A DNA stretch of 36,633 nucleotides, from NCBI GenBank assembly GCA_045546915.1, contig JAZQDU010000022.1:1-36633 (forward strand), read 5' to 3'. Positions 24,306-33,573 of the stretch are shown piece by piece. The DNA is from UMGS172 sp045546915. Lineage in GTDB: Bacteria; Bacillota; Clostridia; Oscillospirales; Acutalibacteraceae. Positions within the stretch are counted from its first letter, which is position 1. Each line of letters opens with the position of its first letter. The notes under the pieces are model-generated. The model had not been told where the DNA came from. It made no database searches and saw only the letters and a list, made by a program, of their open reading frames with translations. A program made the translations under genes and the position numbers.

Positions 24306-25319
24306 TTAATTTTCAAGACCTGCTACGGCAAACTTCCAATCGTAATCAACAACGGCTGAGCGTGTATCAACCTGACTTATGTCCAAAACCTCATTTATTT
24401 TTCGGTTAATCTCTAAAGTGTCAAATGAATCAACAAAACAAAACCCGTTTTTACCCTTAAACTCACTCATTTCACCAAAGTCTGTTGTGACAATCGGCTT
24501 GTTGCAAGCCGCCGCCTCCAAACAAGAAAGCGGAACATCTATACAGTTACCGTCCATTATAACCGGGAAAAAATAAACGTCTGCCATTTGATAGATTTCC
24601 TCAATATTTGGAACAAAAGTATCGATAATTTTGATATTGGGGCACTTTAAAAGTTCGTGTTTTATATAAATATCCTGCTCATCCTTAGTTAATGTACTTG
24701 TCACCAACAACACCTGATGCTCGGGCGAAATTTTCTTTAATTCCATTACATTTCTGCCTGACTTTAAATGACCAACATGCAAAATCAATTTCTTTTCGGT
24801 ATCAAATCCGTACTTTTGTTTAAGTTGTGCAGACTCTTCCTTTGAAACAGGCATAAACTTTTTAGTATTAACACCGGTCTTTAAATAACTTACTCGGTCT
24901 TTCCCAATAAACTTTTTGTAAAAACAAAATGCACTGTTTGAAAAAACCACAAACTTCGCATGGCTGATTTTTAAAAGTTCTCTGCTTATAAACCCTGTTT
25001 TAGTTGTCATACTCATAACAACTTTAAAATTTTTACCTGCAAAAAGCGATAATATAAAAATTCTGACAGCGGTTGAAATGGGCTTCGCGGGAAAAGGAAT
25101 ATATAACACTTCACCCTTATGTTCTTTTACTATTTTAATAAGATTTCTGTTTAAAAGAAGTTTATTAACTGTTATATATTTATCGGCCAAGTCTGACCTT
25201 CTGTCGAAAGCCACAACTAAAGCATTTTTATTTTGTTTTATACCTTTAACAAGGTTTTTAGCAACCTTGACACAACCCTCATCCGCCACATTTGACAAAG
25301 CGTTTGACAATATAAGCAT
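24306..25319 (-). CDS. GT4-family glycosyltransferase
   Basis: 337 residues with the GT-B fold. An N-terminal LILSNALSNVADEG and a C-terminal nucleotide-sugar domain contain LILHVGHLKSGRN and a late DGNCIDVPLSCLEAAACNKPIV block, where the Glu pair of the GT4 E-x7-E motif is replaced by D...E. RBS GGGGGAG just before the ATG. The 61 bases upstream contain a small palindrome CACTTA / TAAGTG (25355-25370). It is one of four GT4 enzymes in the operon. Sugar specificity unknown. Confidence 0.87.
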   Translation of the reverse strand: MLILSNALSNVADEGCVKVAKNLVKGIKQNKNALVVAFDRRSDLADKYITVNKLLLNRNLIKIVKEHKGEVLYIPFPAKPISTAVRIFILSLFAGKNFKVVMSMTTKTGFISRELLKISHAKFVVFSNSAFCFYKKFIGKDRVSYLKTGVNTKKFMPVSKEESAQLKQKYGFDTEKKLILHVGHLKSGRNVMELKKISPEHQVLLVTSTLTKDEQDIYIKHELLKCPNIKIIDTFVPNIEEIYQMADVYFFPVIMDGNCIDVPLSCLEAAACNKPIVTTDFGEMSEFKGKNGFCFVDSFDTLEINRKINEVLDISQVDTRSAVVDYDWKFAVAGLEN

Positions 25320-25380
25320 TATACCACTCCCCCAACCTGCGGATTACCTGTTAGCACTTAACTTTAAGTGTTTATATAGG

Positions 25381-26457
25381 CTACACTAAATACCTTTCGC
25401 AGGTGGAACATCTATCGAGTTCCTCCTTGCTTATTTTACCGTCTCTGAAATCCCTGACAATTTTATTCTCATACATTGAATATTTTTTCTTCTTCCAAAA
25501 GAAAAGGAACTTATGCTTTAACACCCAAAAAAGAGGCTTATAAATATACTTATGCATTGCCGGAGAAACCGAGCCTATCATCCAACAGTTGCGGTCACAG
25601 CATCTTACCTTTTGGCGAACGTTTTCAGCCTCGCTACTGTTCCACAATTCATCCCACGTTTGACGGTTAAGATTGCCCATAACTTGCTTTTCTTTTGTAC
25701 CGTTACACGGCATAACGTCACCATAAGGGTCGATAAAAAATGTATCAAAACTCATATCACAAGGGAGCAGTCTTTTTTGGCTGAATATGTAGTTAATAAG
25801 TCCATGGTTAAAATACGCTCTAAACCATTTTTTGGGACTGTTGGACTCAAGTAGACGATTAACCAAATTCTCAAAATTACCGGCGACCATAAGACGGTCT
25901 TCGATTATATTGTTTGATTCAACAAAATAAAAACTATTATGAAGCGATGCGGTAGCAAACTCCATATTAAGTTCGTCCGAAATATCATAGAGTGATACTA
26001 AGTCGGGTGCATTTTTATCCTGCACGGTCATACCAAAACCGACATCCTTCATACCCATGTCGACAAGTGTTTTTAAAGTAGTATAACCACGGTTAAAACC
26101 ATCATCAAGACCACGAATTTCATTATTGGTCTGTTCAAGACCTTCAATAGAAATTCTGATACCTACCTGCGGAAACTCCTTGCAAAGTTCAACTATTCGG
26201 TCGGTGAAAAAACCGTTTGTTGAAATAACAATGCGGTCACTTTTTTTATAAAGTTCCCTTACAATGTCCTTCAAATCTTCTCGTATAAACGGTTCACCGC
26301 CCGTAATATTGGTGAAGTACATTTGAGGAAGTTTTTTTATTGTATCAAGCGAAATTTCCTCCTCAGGCTTTGAGGGGACTTTATATCGGTTGCACATTGT
26401 GCATTTCGCATTACAACGATATGTAACGATTACGGTACCATTAAGTTTTTTTGCCAT
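25381..26457 (-). CDS. Radical SAM protein with SPASM-like C-terminus
   Basis: 358 residues from the ATG at 26457, which has GGGTGAT directly upstream. The in-frame ATG at 26469 lies inside that SD. The [4Fe-4S] motif Cys15-x3-Cys19-x2-Cys22 (CNAKCTMC) is canonical, followed by NITGGEPFIRED and an STNGF stretch. The C-terminal part carries many cysteines (the CDM and PCNG region, CCDRNC, CSTC at the very end), as in SPASM/twitch domains with auxiliary clusters. A basic, aromatic stretch about 40-70 residues from the C-terminus suggests membrane association. No precursor peptide gene is visible nearby, so a role in modifying a sugar or lipid intermediate is more likely than RiPP maturation. 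That is inference. Confidence 0.88.
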   Translation of the reverse strand: MAKKLNGTVIVTYRCNAKCTMCNRYKVPSKPEEEISLDTIKKLPQMYFTNITGGEPFIREDLKDIVRELYKKSDRIVISTNGFFTDRIVELCKEFPQVGIRISIEGLEQTNNEIRGLDDGFNRGYTTLKTLVDMGMKDVGFGMTVQDKNAPDLVSLYDISDELNMEFATASLHNSFYFVESNNIIEDRLMVAGNFENLVNRLLESNSPKKWFRAYFNHGLINYIFSQKRLLPCDMSFDTFFIDPYGDVMPCNGTKEKQVMGNLNRQTWDELWNSSEAENVRQKVRCCDRNCWMIGSVSPAMHKYIYKPLFWVLKHKFLFFWKKKKYSMYENKIVRDFRDGKISKEELDRCSTCERYLV

Positions 26458-26471
26458 TTTATCACCCAAAT

Positions 26472-27497
26472 TTAGTTGCTTTTATTAAAAAGTTTTAACG
26501 TTTTATTTGTTGCAATATTAACCACATAACTAAGTGCTACAGTAAGTGCCATGCTCAAAATTATGAAAATACCCGAATTAAATTCAATCGGTAAAGCAGC
26601 CAAAATAACGAAAACCACATTATGAATCAAATACACTTCATATGAAATCTTACCGAGGAAACGACTTATCGCGTTGCCGATAGAAAACTTGGTATTAAGC
26701 AACAACATAAAAGCCAAAAGCGAAGCACCCAGTAATAACTTCAACAAATAATCACCCACAAAAACAGTGTGCTTAAACTTAAGATACAGTACACCAAATA
26801 CCAATGATACAACGCACAAAATTGCAATTTTTACGAAGCCCTTGCTGACAGTTGTTTTTTCCACAAGTCCTTTATGTTTTGCCAACAATACTCCGTAAAG
26901 GAATCCCATTGATTCTACCGGCCAAGCAAACCATATTCTGCCCTTTAACAAATAAATAACTACACTCATAATCACAACTAAAAAGCAAAGAACAGCGGTC
27001 TTTAAATTAATAGTCATTTTTTTTGGCAAGATACGGAAAACCAACCAAAACAACAGATAAAACAGCAGTATTTGACGCACAAACGCCGTTATGCTAATAA
27101 ATTGTTTCCAATTAAAAGTTTTAAATATTGCAAGTTCAGCCAGCACTGTAACAATGTTTACAAAAACTAAAGGTATAAGAAGTTTAGTAAGTCTTTTTTT
27201 CCAAAAAAACTGTTTTATGCTATCAGGCTCTTTTAAAACACCTAACATCAAGCCATATCCCGAAGTCATAAAGAAAAAACTGACACCTATGTAGGCAAAA
27301 CTGCCCAAAGCATCTTGCAACGTGTTTTGATACTCTTGCGGAACATGAACCAGAAGAATAATTAAACACCAAAAACCCCGCATACAGTTAGAATTCTGAA
27401 GGTCGAAAAAATGTGACGTTTTGCCCTTAGTATCGCGCAATAACACTAAGCAACCCAAGAACACTATTATTGCTACCATTACTAATTTAGTCAACAT
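26472..27497 (-). CDS. Acyltransferase 3 family membrane protein
   Basis: 341 residues from the ATG at 27497, preferred over 27509 because GGGTGAT lies between them as the SD. About ten hydrophobic segments with the conserved early FWCLIILLVHVPQEY region, where the usual catalytic His-Val pair is seen, and the FFMTSGYGLMLG block. These proteins O-acylate (commonly acetylate) polysaccharide sugars across the membrane. It sits between glycosyltransferase genes and the radical SAM gene, so it probably decorates the repeat unit. The acyl group is unknown. Confidence 0.87.
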   Translation of the reverse strand: MLTKLVMVAIIVFLGCLVLLRDTKGKTSHFFDLQNSNCMRGFWCLIILLVHVPQEYQNTLQDALGSFAYIGVSFFFMTSGYGLMLGVLKEPDSIKQFFWKKRLTKLLIPLVFVNIVTVLAELAIFKTFNWKQFISITAFVRQILLFYLLFWLVFRILPKKMTINLKTAVLCFLVVIMSVVIYLLKGRIWFAWPVESMGFLYGVLLAKHKGLVEKTTVSKGFVKIAILCVVSLVFGVLYLKFKHTVFVGDYLLKLLLGASLLAFMLLLNTKFSIGNAISRFLGKISYEVYLIHNVVFVILAALPIEFNSGIFIILSMALTVALSYVVNIATNKTLKLFNKSN

Positions 27498-27536
27498 AAA
27501 ATCACCCATTACGACAAAAATGCCACCTGTAAAACA

Positions 27537-28718
27537 CTAAATATTAATTTCTGAAAGATAAGACTCGGCTACTTTTTCCCACGAATAATTATCAAGTGCA
27601 TTGGCTCTTGCTTTATTGGAATTTATACTGCAAGCATCTTTGACTAAGATATTCTGAGATATGCTCTGTGTCAAATCATCGGTGCTGCACACAAAAGAAG
27701 CCTCGCCAAAATCAAGCGGCACCTTAGAACATAAAACTACCGGTGTTCCCGACGAAAGAGATTCTATACAAACAAGCGGGAACCCTTCGTAATTTGAAAC
27801 AAAAATTGTAGCATCGGCAATATTATAAAGTTCGTTCATTTCGATTCCGGGGCTAAAAGTTCCCAGGTAGCGCACCTTATCGGCAAGGTTTGCTTCTTTA
27901 ATTAGAGTTTCAATCTGGTCAAAATATTGCAAAGAAACCACTTCGCCAACAAAGGCAAACACCAAATCGTCATGCTGTTCTAATAACGGTTTGAGAAGAT
28001 TTACTGACCTGGCTTGACCTTTATTTTCGTTAACCGAACCAACCTGTAAAATTACACGTTTACCTGCAAGCCCATATTTCTGCTTTAACTCTTCAATTTT
28101 TTCTTTATCAAGCGGTGTGTAAACATCGGTATTAACACCGTTACTTATTTTAATAACTTTGTTTTGTTCAATGTTTAAATGCTCAACAATGTTTTCTTTG
28201 GTTTTATTGTTAAGCACAAATATTAAATCCGCTTTTTTCATTGCATCTATTTCCTGAAAATAGCGCTTTTTTAATATATTCTCGGCATCTGACCACGGCA
28301 TGTTCCACACGCCATTATGATTAGTATAGGCTATAACAGCTTTTTCACGAATTTTTTTAGGTACCATTTTCACAAAGAAAAACAAATTATATTGATTGTG
28401 AAAATGTAAAACTACTTTTTCATTGCTTGATTTTAATATTTTTTTAAGTTTTAATGCAAGAAAACACGAGTATACCACACGTTTTAATTTATGTGCTATT
28501 CCAAGACTTACATCAGATTTTGTAAATAATGCAGGTATTTTTACCTCGTTAATCGGCAAATCAGTCTCTGCTCTGTTTTTTGACGAAATATCAATTATTT
28601 CTACCTGCTGATTCATATTAAGAAATGACTTGGTCAATTCTTCAACAATGCTCTCGGTTGCAGCCGCTACCTGAGCAGGAATAGGTGTGTAACCGGTACC
28701 TATTTCGTATATTTTCAT
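27537..28718 (-). CDS. GT4-family glycosyltransferase
   Basis: 393 residues, GT-B fold. N-terminal YEIGTGYTPIPAQVAAATESIV, central VILQVGSVNENKGQARS and the GT4 motif VSNYEGFPLVCIESLSSGTP with both glutamates. Its ATG overlaps the preceding stop as ATGA, so the two genes are translationally coupled. Likely adds a sugar to the lipid-linked intermediate in the cytoplasm. Confidence 0.9.
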   Translation of the reverse strand: MKIYEIGTGYTPIPAQVAAATESIVEELTKSFLNMNQQVEIIDISSKNRAETDLPINEVKIPALFTKSDVSLGIAHKLKRVVYSCFLALKLKKILKSSNEKVVLHFHNQYNLFFFVKMVPKKIREKAVIAYTNHNGVWNMPWSDAENILKKRYFQEIDAMKKADLIFVLNNKTKENIVEHLNIEQNKVIKISNGVNTDVYTPLDKEKIEELKQKYGLAGKRVILQVGSVNENKGQARSVNLLKPLLEQHDDLVFAFVGEVVSLQYFDQIETLIKEANLADKVRYLGTFSPGIEMNELYNIADATIFVSNYEGFPLVCIESLSSGTPVVLCSKVPLDFGEASFVCSTDDLTQSISQNILVKDACSINSNKARANALDNYSWEKVAESYLSEINI

Positions 28719-29917
28719 TCTCTTTCACCGTATATTTTTATAATCTGTTTATAATACGTGTCCGGTGTTTCAAAAGAAACACTCTTGCAGTTTTCAATAA
28801 AGGCATCGAGCATACCAGGTGTTTTCAAAAGAATTTCCAATTTGTTTTGCAAATCGTCGGCATTTCCTGCCCTAAAAACAAATCCGGTCTTGCCATCCTC
28901 AATTAATTCAGGAATACCGCCCATATCAGAACCGATTACCGGTGTGGCTAATATTTGCGATTCAATTACCGAAAACGGACAATTCTCATGCCACTCGGAA
29001 GGATAAACACTGCACAACGCTTTTGCAATTAATTCGTTAAGTTCATCACCCGTTTTAAACCCAACATATTCTGCATTCTGTACTTTTGCAATTTCACTCT
29101 CCGCAGCGCCGTAACCAGCGAACATAAACCGAACATCCGGCATTCTTTTCGCAACTTGGAGCAGTGTAAGGGTGCCCTTATCCTTTGAAAGATGCCCAAA
29201 CTCCAACACATAATCGCCCTTTTTGGCAACCGTTAAATGACTTTTATCTACAAAATTATGTATAGCGACGGTTTTATCAGCAAACCTCTTTTGAAGGTCA
29301 AGTTTGCTTTTTAAAAAATGTGATGGACAAATAATGGTGTCAATAAAACTATACGCTTTACTGTGCTTCCAATAATAGGCTTCACACGTTGCAAGAAAAC
29401 TCTTTGCACGGGAATTTTTCATACATTTTGTTTTAAGACAATACATATAATTTCCGCCCAAACACTTCTCACAGACGTTAATATCATTGTCAAACAGGCC
29501 ATGACTCGGACAAATCAACTGATAATCATGTGCCGTATATATAATTTTTACCTTGTTACCCGTCTTTCTGCGATATTTTTCTATTGCAATAATAATACTT
29601 GGCGTCAAATGAAAATGAATATTATTCAAATGAACAACGTCGGGCTTAAAATCATACAACACTTTCGTAATTTTAATTTTAGCTTCCCTTGAATAAATAA
29701 TACGCAACGGCGCTTTGACATTTTTAGTAGCACCTTTACTAAAGTCCATATCAGTAACATAAATCCCCAAATTGTTACCCACAATATTCTTAAGGTTATC
29801 AAGGCCAAAATATTGAACAGTATGACCGTTCTTTTCTAACATCTGTCCAAGGTTAAAAGTATAGGTTTCTGCTCCACCTTTGGGATATAAAAATTTATTT
29901 ACGAGCAAAACCTTCAT
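28715..29917 (-). CDS. GT4-family glycosyltransferase
   Basis: 400 residues from the ATG at 29917, which has AAGGAG eight bases upstream. An ATG seven codons earlier lacks an SD and would lengthen the overlap with the previous gene. The N-terminus MKVLLVNKFLYPKGGAETY is classic GT4. The C-terminal motif HENCPFSVIESQILATP has both glutamates. A cysteine-rich insert of about 15 residues in the N-domain (CEKCLGGNYMYC) is typical of a GT4 subgroup that may bind zinc. It overlaps the preceding gene by 23 bases and the following gene by four. Confidence 0.9.
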   Translation of the reverse strand: MKVLLVNKFLYPKGGAETYTFNLGQMLEKNGHTVQYFGLDNLKNIVGNNLGIYVTDMDFSKGATKNVKAPLRIIYSREAKIKITKVLYDFKPDVVHLNNIHFHLTPSIIIAIEKYRRKTGNKVKIIYTAHDYQLICPSHGLFDNDINVCEKCLGGNYMYCLKTKCMKNSRAKSFLATCEAYYWKHSKAYSFIDTIICPSHFLKSKLDLQKRFADKTVAIHNFVDKSHLTVAKKGDYVLEFGHLSKDKGTLTLLQVAKRMPDVRFMFAGYGAAESEIAKVQNAEYVGFKTGDELNELIAKALCSVYPSEWHENCPFSVIESQILATPVIGSDMGGIPELIEDGKTGFVFRAGNADDLQNKLEILLKTPGMLDAFIENCKSVSFETPDTYYKQIIKIYGERE

Positions 29918-31094
29918 GTTTTTTCTCCTTAAAGCCATCAGAAGAAGCCGCTTCGTTGCTTACTCCATATAACTGCAAAGTTTTATTTATTACATCATCC
30001 CAATTATATTTACTGCAAATATAATTGGCGGCACGCGTTTTATAGTACTGAGTCTTTATAGTGTCATCACAAAGTTCTTGCAGTTTTTGCGCAAGGTCTT
30101 TAACATCACCTTGAGCAAAGGTAATACCAAACTCCCCGACAACGCTTGTACACTCAGCAATATCCGAAGTAACACAACAATTACCGTAACTCATTGCCTC
30201 AAGCAAACTTAACGGCATACCCTCCAAATCAGAAGGCAAGACATATATGTATGCGTTACTATATAATTCCTCAAGCACCCTTCCCTCAACAAATCCGGTT
30301 AAAACAATATTCTCATTACCGTCGGCAAGACTTTTAATCTCGTTAAAATAATCAAGACTGTCTGAAGCACCGCCTGCAATTACAAGTTTTTTATCGGTTT
30401 TGAGGTTTTTATATGCCTCTATCAAATATTTTACACCTTTTTCAGGCACAATCCGTCCCAAAAAAAGAATATAATCGTCTTTATCCAACCCGTACTTTGT
30501 TTTAATTTCGCAAGCGTCCACCATTTGTGCAGGAAGTATGCCGTTAGGGATAAAAACTGTTGTACGGTTGTATTTTTCTAAAAAATATTCTTTGACATTT
30601 TCACTTAATACAATAATCTCGTCAGCATATCGCACGGCACATTTTTCACCGGTACGGATATACCAAGATGCAAATCTGCCCCACTTAGCCCTCTTATGGT
30701 CAAGACCATGTATGGTTGCTATGCACTTCTTACCGAATAGTTTGGGAAGCCACATCATGGCACATGGCCCTTCGGCATGAAAATGAACAACGTCGTATTT
30801 TCCAAAAGCACAAACACAAGCGGCTGAAAATGATGCCGTCATAGCCGCCAAACCCTTTTTATCAATCGTCAGTACATTTTTAATTTTTACACCGCAATAC
30901 TCGTTTTTTATACTTTTGTCAAAATCAGAACCACTTACATGATGTCCTTTTCGGTTAAAACAGGTCACATCGTATCCAACAGCCGACATTCTCGTTGAAA
31001 GTTCGCCGACTACTATCTCAACACCGCCTTCGCGGGATGGAATACGTTTGTGACCTAACATAGCAATTTTAATTTTGCGGGTTTTATCGGGCAC
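29895..31094 (-). CDS. GT4-family glycosyltransferase with DUF1972-like N-terminus
   Basis: 399 residues from a GTG at 31094. GGAGGGTGAATA lies directly ahead, and the G of the GTG is the last base of the preceding TAG stop. The N-terminus KIAMLGHKRIPSREGGVEIVVGEL has the RIPSxxGGxE pattern of DUF1972-type rhamnosyl/galactosyltransferases in capsule loci. The GT4 block PSDLEGMPLSLLEAMSYG carries both glutamates. It follows the initiating sugar-phosphate transferase, so it may add the second sugar. This is a positional guess. Confidence 0.9.
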   Translation of the reverse strand: MPDKTRKIKIAMLGHKRIPSREGGVEIVVGELSTRMSAVGYDVTCFNRKGHHVSGSDFDKSIKNEYCGVKIKNVLTIDKKGLAAMTASFSAACVCAFGKYDVVHFHAEGPCAMMWLPKLFGKKCIATIHGLDHKRAKWGRFASWYIRTGEKCAVRYADEIIVLSENVKEYFLEKYNRTTVFIPNGILPAQMVDACEIKTKYGLDKDDYILFLGRIVPEKGVKYLIEAYKNLKTDKKLVIAGGASDSLDYFNEIKSLADGNENIVLTGFVEGRVLEELYSNAYIYVLPSDLEGMPLSLLEAMSYGNCCVTSDIAECTSVVGEFGITFAQGDVKDLAQKLQELCDDTIKTQYYKTRAANYICSKYNWDDVINKTLQLYGVSNEAASSDGFKEKKHEGFARK

Positions 31095-31792
31095 TATTCA
31101 CCCTCCATTCCGCAAACTGCACCAATGGTTTTAAATAATATCACTGCATCGGTGCCAACACCTCGTTCGGAAATATATTTAAGGTCTAATTCAAGCCACT
31201 CGTCAAAAGACAAATTATTTCGCTTGGGTTGAACCTGCCAATAGCACGTAAGACCGGGCGTTACAGACAACCTTTTGTACTGATGCCGGTTATAAAGTGC
31301 GACCTCTCTTGGAAGCGGAGGACGAGGACCTACAAAACTCATTTCTCCCTTAAGAATATTCCAAAGTTGAGGGAGTTCATCAATACTGGTTTTACGGATA
31401 AATCTTCCAAAACGGGTGATTCTTGGGTCGTCTTTTATCTTGAAAACAGGTCCGCTCATTTCATTTTTTTCGAGCAAAGATTCAAGCATTTTATCTGCAT
31501 TAGGAACCATTGACCTGAACTTATAGAATTTAAACTTACGGCCATTTTTTCCATAACGTTCCTGAACAAATATAGGACTTGCGCCCGGACTGTCAATTAC
31601 TATAATTAACGCCACTATAAGCAAAGGCACACACAAAATAACCAAACCTAAAAAAGAAAACACAATATCAAAGCAACGTTTAAAAAAGTCAAAAATGGGT
31701 TTGTTTTCTATGTAATAACTTGATATTTTATCTTGATTTTCAACCATTTCATCAGAGGAAACAGTTATTATATTCTCTTTTTCAACATTCAT
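31094..31792 (-). CDS. Undecaprenyl-phosphate sugar-1-phosphate transferase (initiating, bacterial sugar transferase family)
   Basis: 232 residues, monotopic phosphoglycosyltransferase. A single re-entrant hydrophobic segment (43-66) follows the KRCFDI motif. Downstream are FVQERYGKNG, FYKFRSM (89-95), the RKTSIDELPQLWN block (133-145) and FVGPRPPLPRE (153-163). It transfers the first sugar phosphate from a nucleotide sugar to undecaprenyl phosphate. Short WbaP/WcaJ-type enzymes of this size keep only the catalytic C-terminal domain, as here. RBS GGGAGAG. Confidence 0.92.
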   Translation of the reverse strand: MNVEKENIITVSSDEMVENQDKISSYYIENKPIFDFFKRCFDIVFSFLGLVILCVPLLIVALIIVIDSPGASPIFVQERYGKNGRKFKFYKFRSMVPNADKMLESLLEKNEMSGPVFKIKDDPRITRFGRFIRKTSIDELPQLWNILKGEMSFVGPRPPLPREVALYNRHQYKRLSVTPGLTCYWQVQPKRNNLSFDEWLELDLKYISERGVGTDAVILFKTIGAVCGMEGE

Positions 31793-31831
31793 TTATGTAA
31801 TAACTCTCCCTCTTCTTGTGTTTTTTAATCC

Positions 31832-32830
31832 CTACTCGTCATCTTTCGGTGTATAGAAAAAATCGACTACAATTTGCTGTAAAGACTCTTCGTCGGGATA
31901 AAATTCAATGAATTTTTCGCCCATTTTTGATTCTCCCTCAAACTGGGAAATGCCCAAAAATTCATACTCTTTAAACTTTTCAGCAAACTTCTGCATTTTA
32001 TGGTTAGACGAATCATAAACGACATAATCGTCCATCAAATCAACCAATTTGACAATAAACTCATCATCAGCCTCAATGCACGACATTGTTTTGTCATACA
32101 AAGCATTTACGTACTGTTGCTGACGCACCATTCTTGTACTGTTGGTACTGTCTTCAAGGCCATAACGCTCTCGTACATATTTTATAGCCTGTTCACCTGT
32201 CAGGTTTATCTTTTCGCCTTTGACAAGTTCGGGGTCGATACCCGTAAAATCATCAAGTACCGTAACCTCAACACCACCGACAAAGTCGTTCATTGCTATG
32301 ACCGAATCCATAACAAATGAAACATAATGGTCTACGGTAACACCGTTTAACAAATCCTCAACCGAATCTTTAGTGTTCCTACAACTTGCTTCTTTGCCTT
32401 TTCCGTAAGTATGGGCCAATGCAATTTGTTTCGTTACAGTACTAAGTACCTTGGTTTCGTCAACGCCAAGTACACGCACGTTCGCCATAGTATCACGGTT
32501 AATCTGAATGGCTGAGCATTGCTTAGACTCGTTATCAAACACAAACAACATTAAAAAATCAGCCTGTTTATCATTGTTGTAGGAATCAGACGATGACTCA
32601 CCCTCGTATTTATCAAGACCTAAAACAAGGAATGTTTCAATGTTCTTTTTTAATACATATTCCTGACCGTCAACAACAATAACACTGTTGTCAGCCGAAG
32701 AACCTGCAAATTTACTCTTGTTCTTTTCCCATAACTCAAGAGCCAAAAAAGAGGCAGTTATGAAAAGGACAACAACAAGCAGTATAGCAATATATTTTAA
32801 ATAACTATTCTTGAATTTCATACTTTCCAC
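31832..32830 (-). CDS. LytR-CpsA-Psr (LCP) family protein
   Basis: 332 residues from a GTG at 32830, preceded by AGGG at six bases. An ATG three codons later (32821) is a possible alternative. One N-terminal membrane helix (about 12-32) is followed by the extracellular LCP domain with QADF (Asp91), INRDT (110-114) and the RMVRQQQY motif (233-240). LCP proteins transfer undecaprenyl-linked glycopolymers to peptidoglycan, so this enzyme likely attaches the operon's product to the cell wall. It lies between the anchored surface protein and the initiating transferase. Confidence 0.9.
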   Translation of the reverse strand: MESMKFKNSYLKYIAILLVVVLFITASFLALELWEKNKSKFAGSSADNSVIVVDGQEYVLKKNIETFLVLGLDKYEGESSSDSYNNDKQADFLMLFVFDNESKQCSAIQINRDTMANVRVLGVDETKVLSTVTKQIALAHTYGKGKEASCRNTKDSVEDLLNGVTVDHYVSFVMDSVIAMNDFVGGVEVTVLDDFTGIDPELVKGEKINLTGEQAIKYVRERYGLEDSTNSTRMVRQQQYVNALYDKTMSCIEADDEFIVKLVDLMDDYVVYDSSNHKMQKFAEKFKEYEFLGISQFEGESKMGEKFIEFYPDEESLQQIVVDFFYTPKDDE

Positions 32831-32850
32831 AAACCGCCCTTTTAAATATT

Positions 32851-33549
32851 TTAATTAGACTTCTGCTCTTTACTTTTAGCAATGACAAATACCAACGCTG
32901 CAAGCGATACAACCATGATAATTACATAAATGTAAACCTTGCTGTTATCACCGGTTCCTGGAACATTATCAACACCACCCGAACCCTCATAAGCAGTCGC
33001 ATCAACAACGATTGCAAAGGGTGAGAAGGACTCTACAGAAAATTCAAGATGCTCTCCGTTATTGGTAACACGTGCATCTGCAACAAGTTCCCACTCGCCG
33101 TTTTTGTTCATATGAAGCAATCCGACAAAATGCTGTAAAGTATCTGCCTTCAATATAATATCGAAATCATAGTGGCCATCATGGAAATCACAACCGGTAA
33201 CATGAATATCAAACAAATCACTAACGGCAAGGTCTTTACCGTCAATATTCATCTCGTCTGCGATTCTTGCCAAATCGGCATTAAGCTGACTTAAATCGTC
33301 GGTTCCGGTTATCTCGTCAAACGCCTTATTGAAATACTGTAAAAGAGTGTCTGACAATTGGTCTCTGTCTGCATAAGGAACAATGTTAAGTATTGCAGTA
33401 CAATTCTCATCCTCAGGATCAAACTCAACTATTTCAGGAGCAGAATTACTTGTAGGACTTGAAACAAATCCGTTAGGGGCTGCAAATGCCGACAAACTAA
33501 TGCTTATCACCATCGCCAACATCAAACAAATTACCAATGCTTTTTTCAT
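32851..33549 (-). CDS. Secreted surface protein with VPGTG sortase-like anchor, unknown function
   Basis: 232 residues from the ATG at 33549. An ATG four codons upstream has AAAGG only one base away, too close. Signal peptide 1-24 with an AFA cleavage region. The mature part contains an EHLEFSVESFSPFAIVVD segment of the kind found in many clostridial surface proteins. The C-terminal cell-wall sorting signal is VPGTGD (196-201), then a hydrophobic stretch (205-224) and a basic tail. Sortase substrates usually read LPxTG, and Val-Pro variants occur in Clostridia. It lies inside the polysaccharide operon between cpsB and the LCP gene. I do not recognise the central domain. Confidence 0.8.
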   Translation of the reverse strand: MKKALVICLMLAMVISISLSAFAAPNGFVSSPTSNSAPEIVEFDPEDENCTAILNIVPYADRDQLSDTLLQYFNKAFDEITGTDDLSQLNADLARIADEMNIDGKDLAVSDLFDIHVTGCDFHDGHYDFDIILKADTLQHFVGLLHMNKNGEWELVADARVTNNGEHLEFSVESFSPFAIVVDATAYEGSGGVDNVPGTGDNSKVYIYVIIMVVSLAALVFVIAKSKEQKSN

Positions 33550-33573
33550 TTTAAAATTCATCCTTTCGATAAA

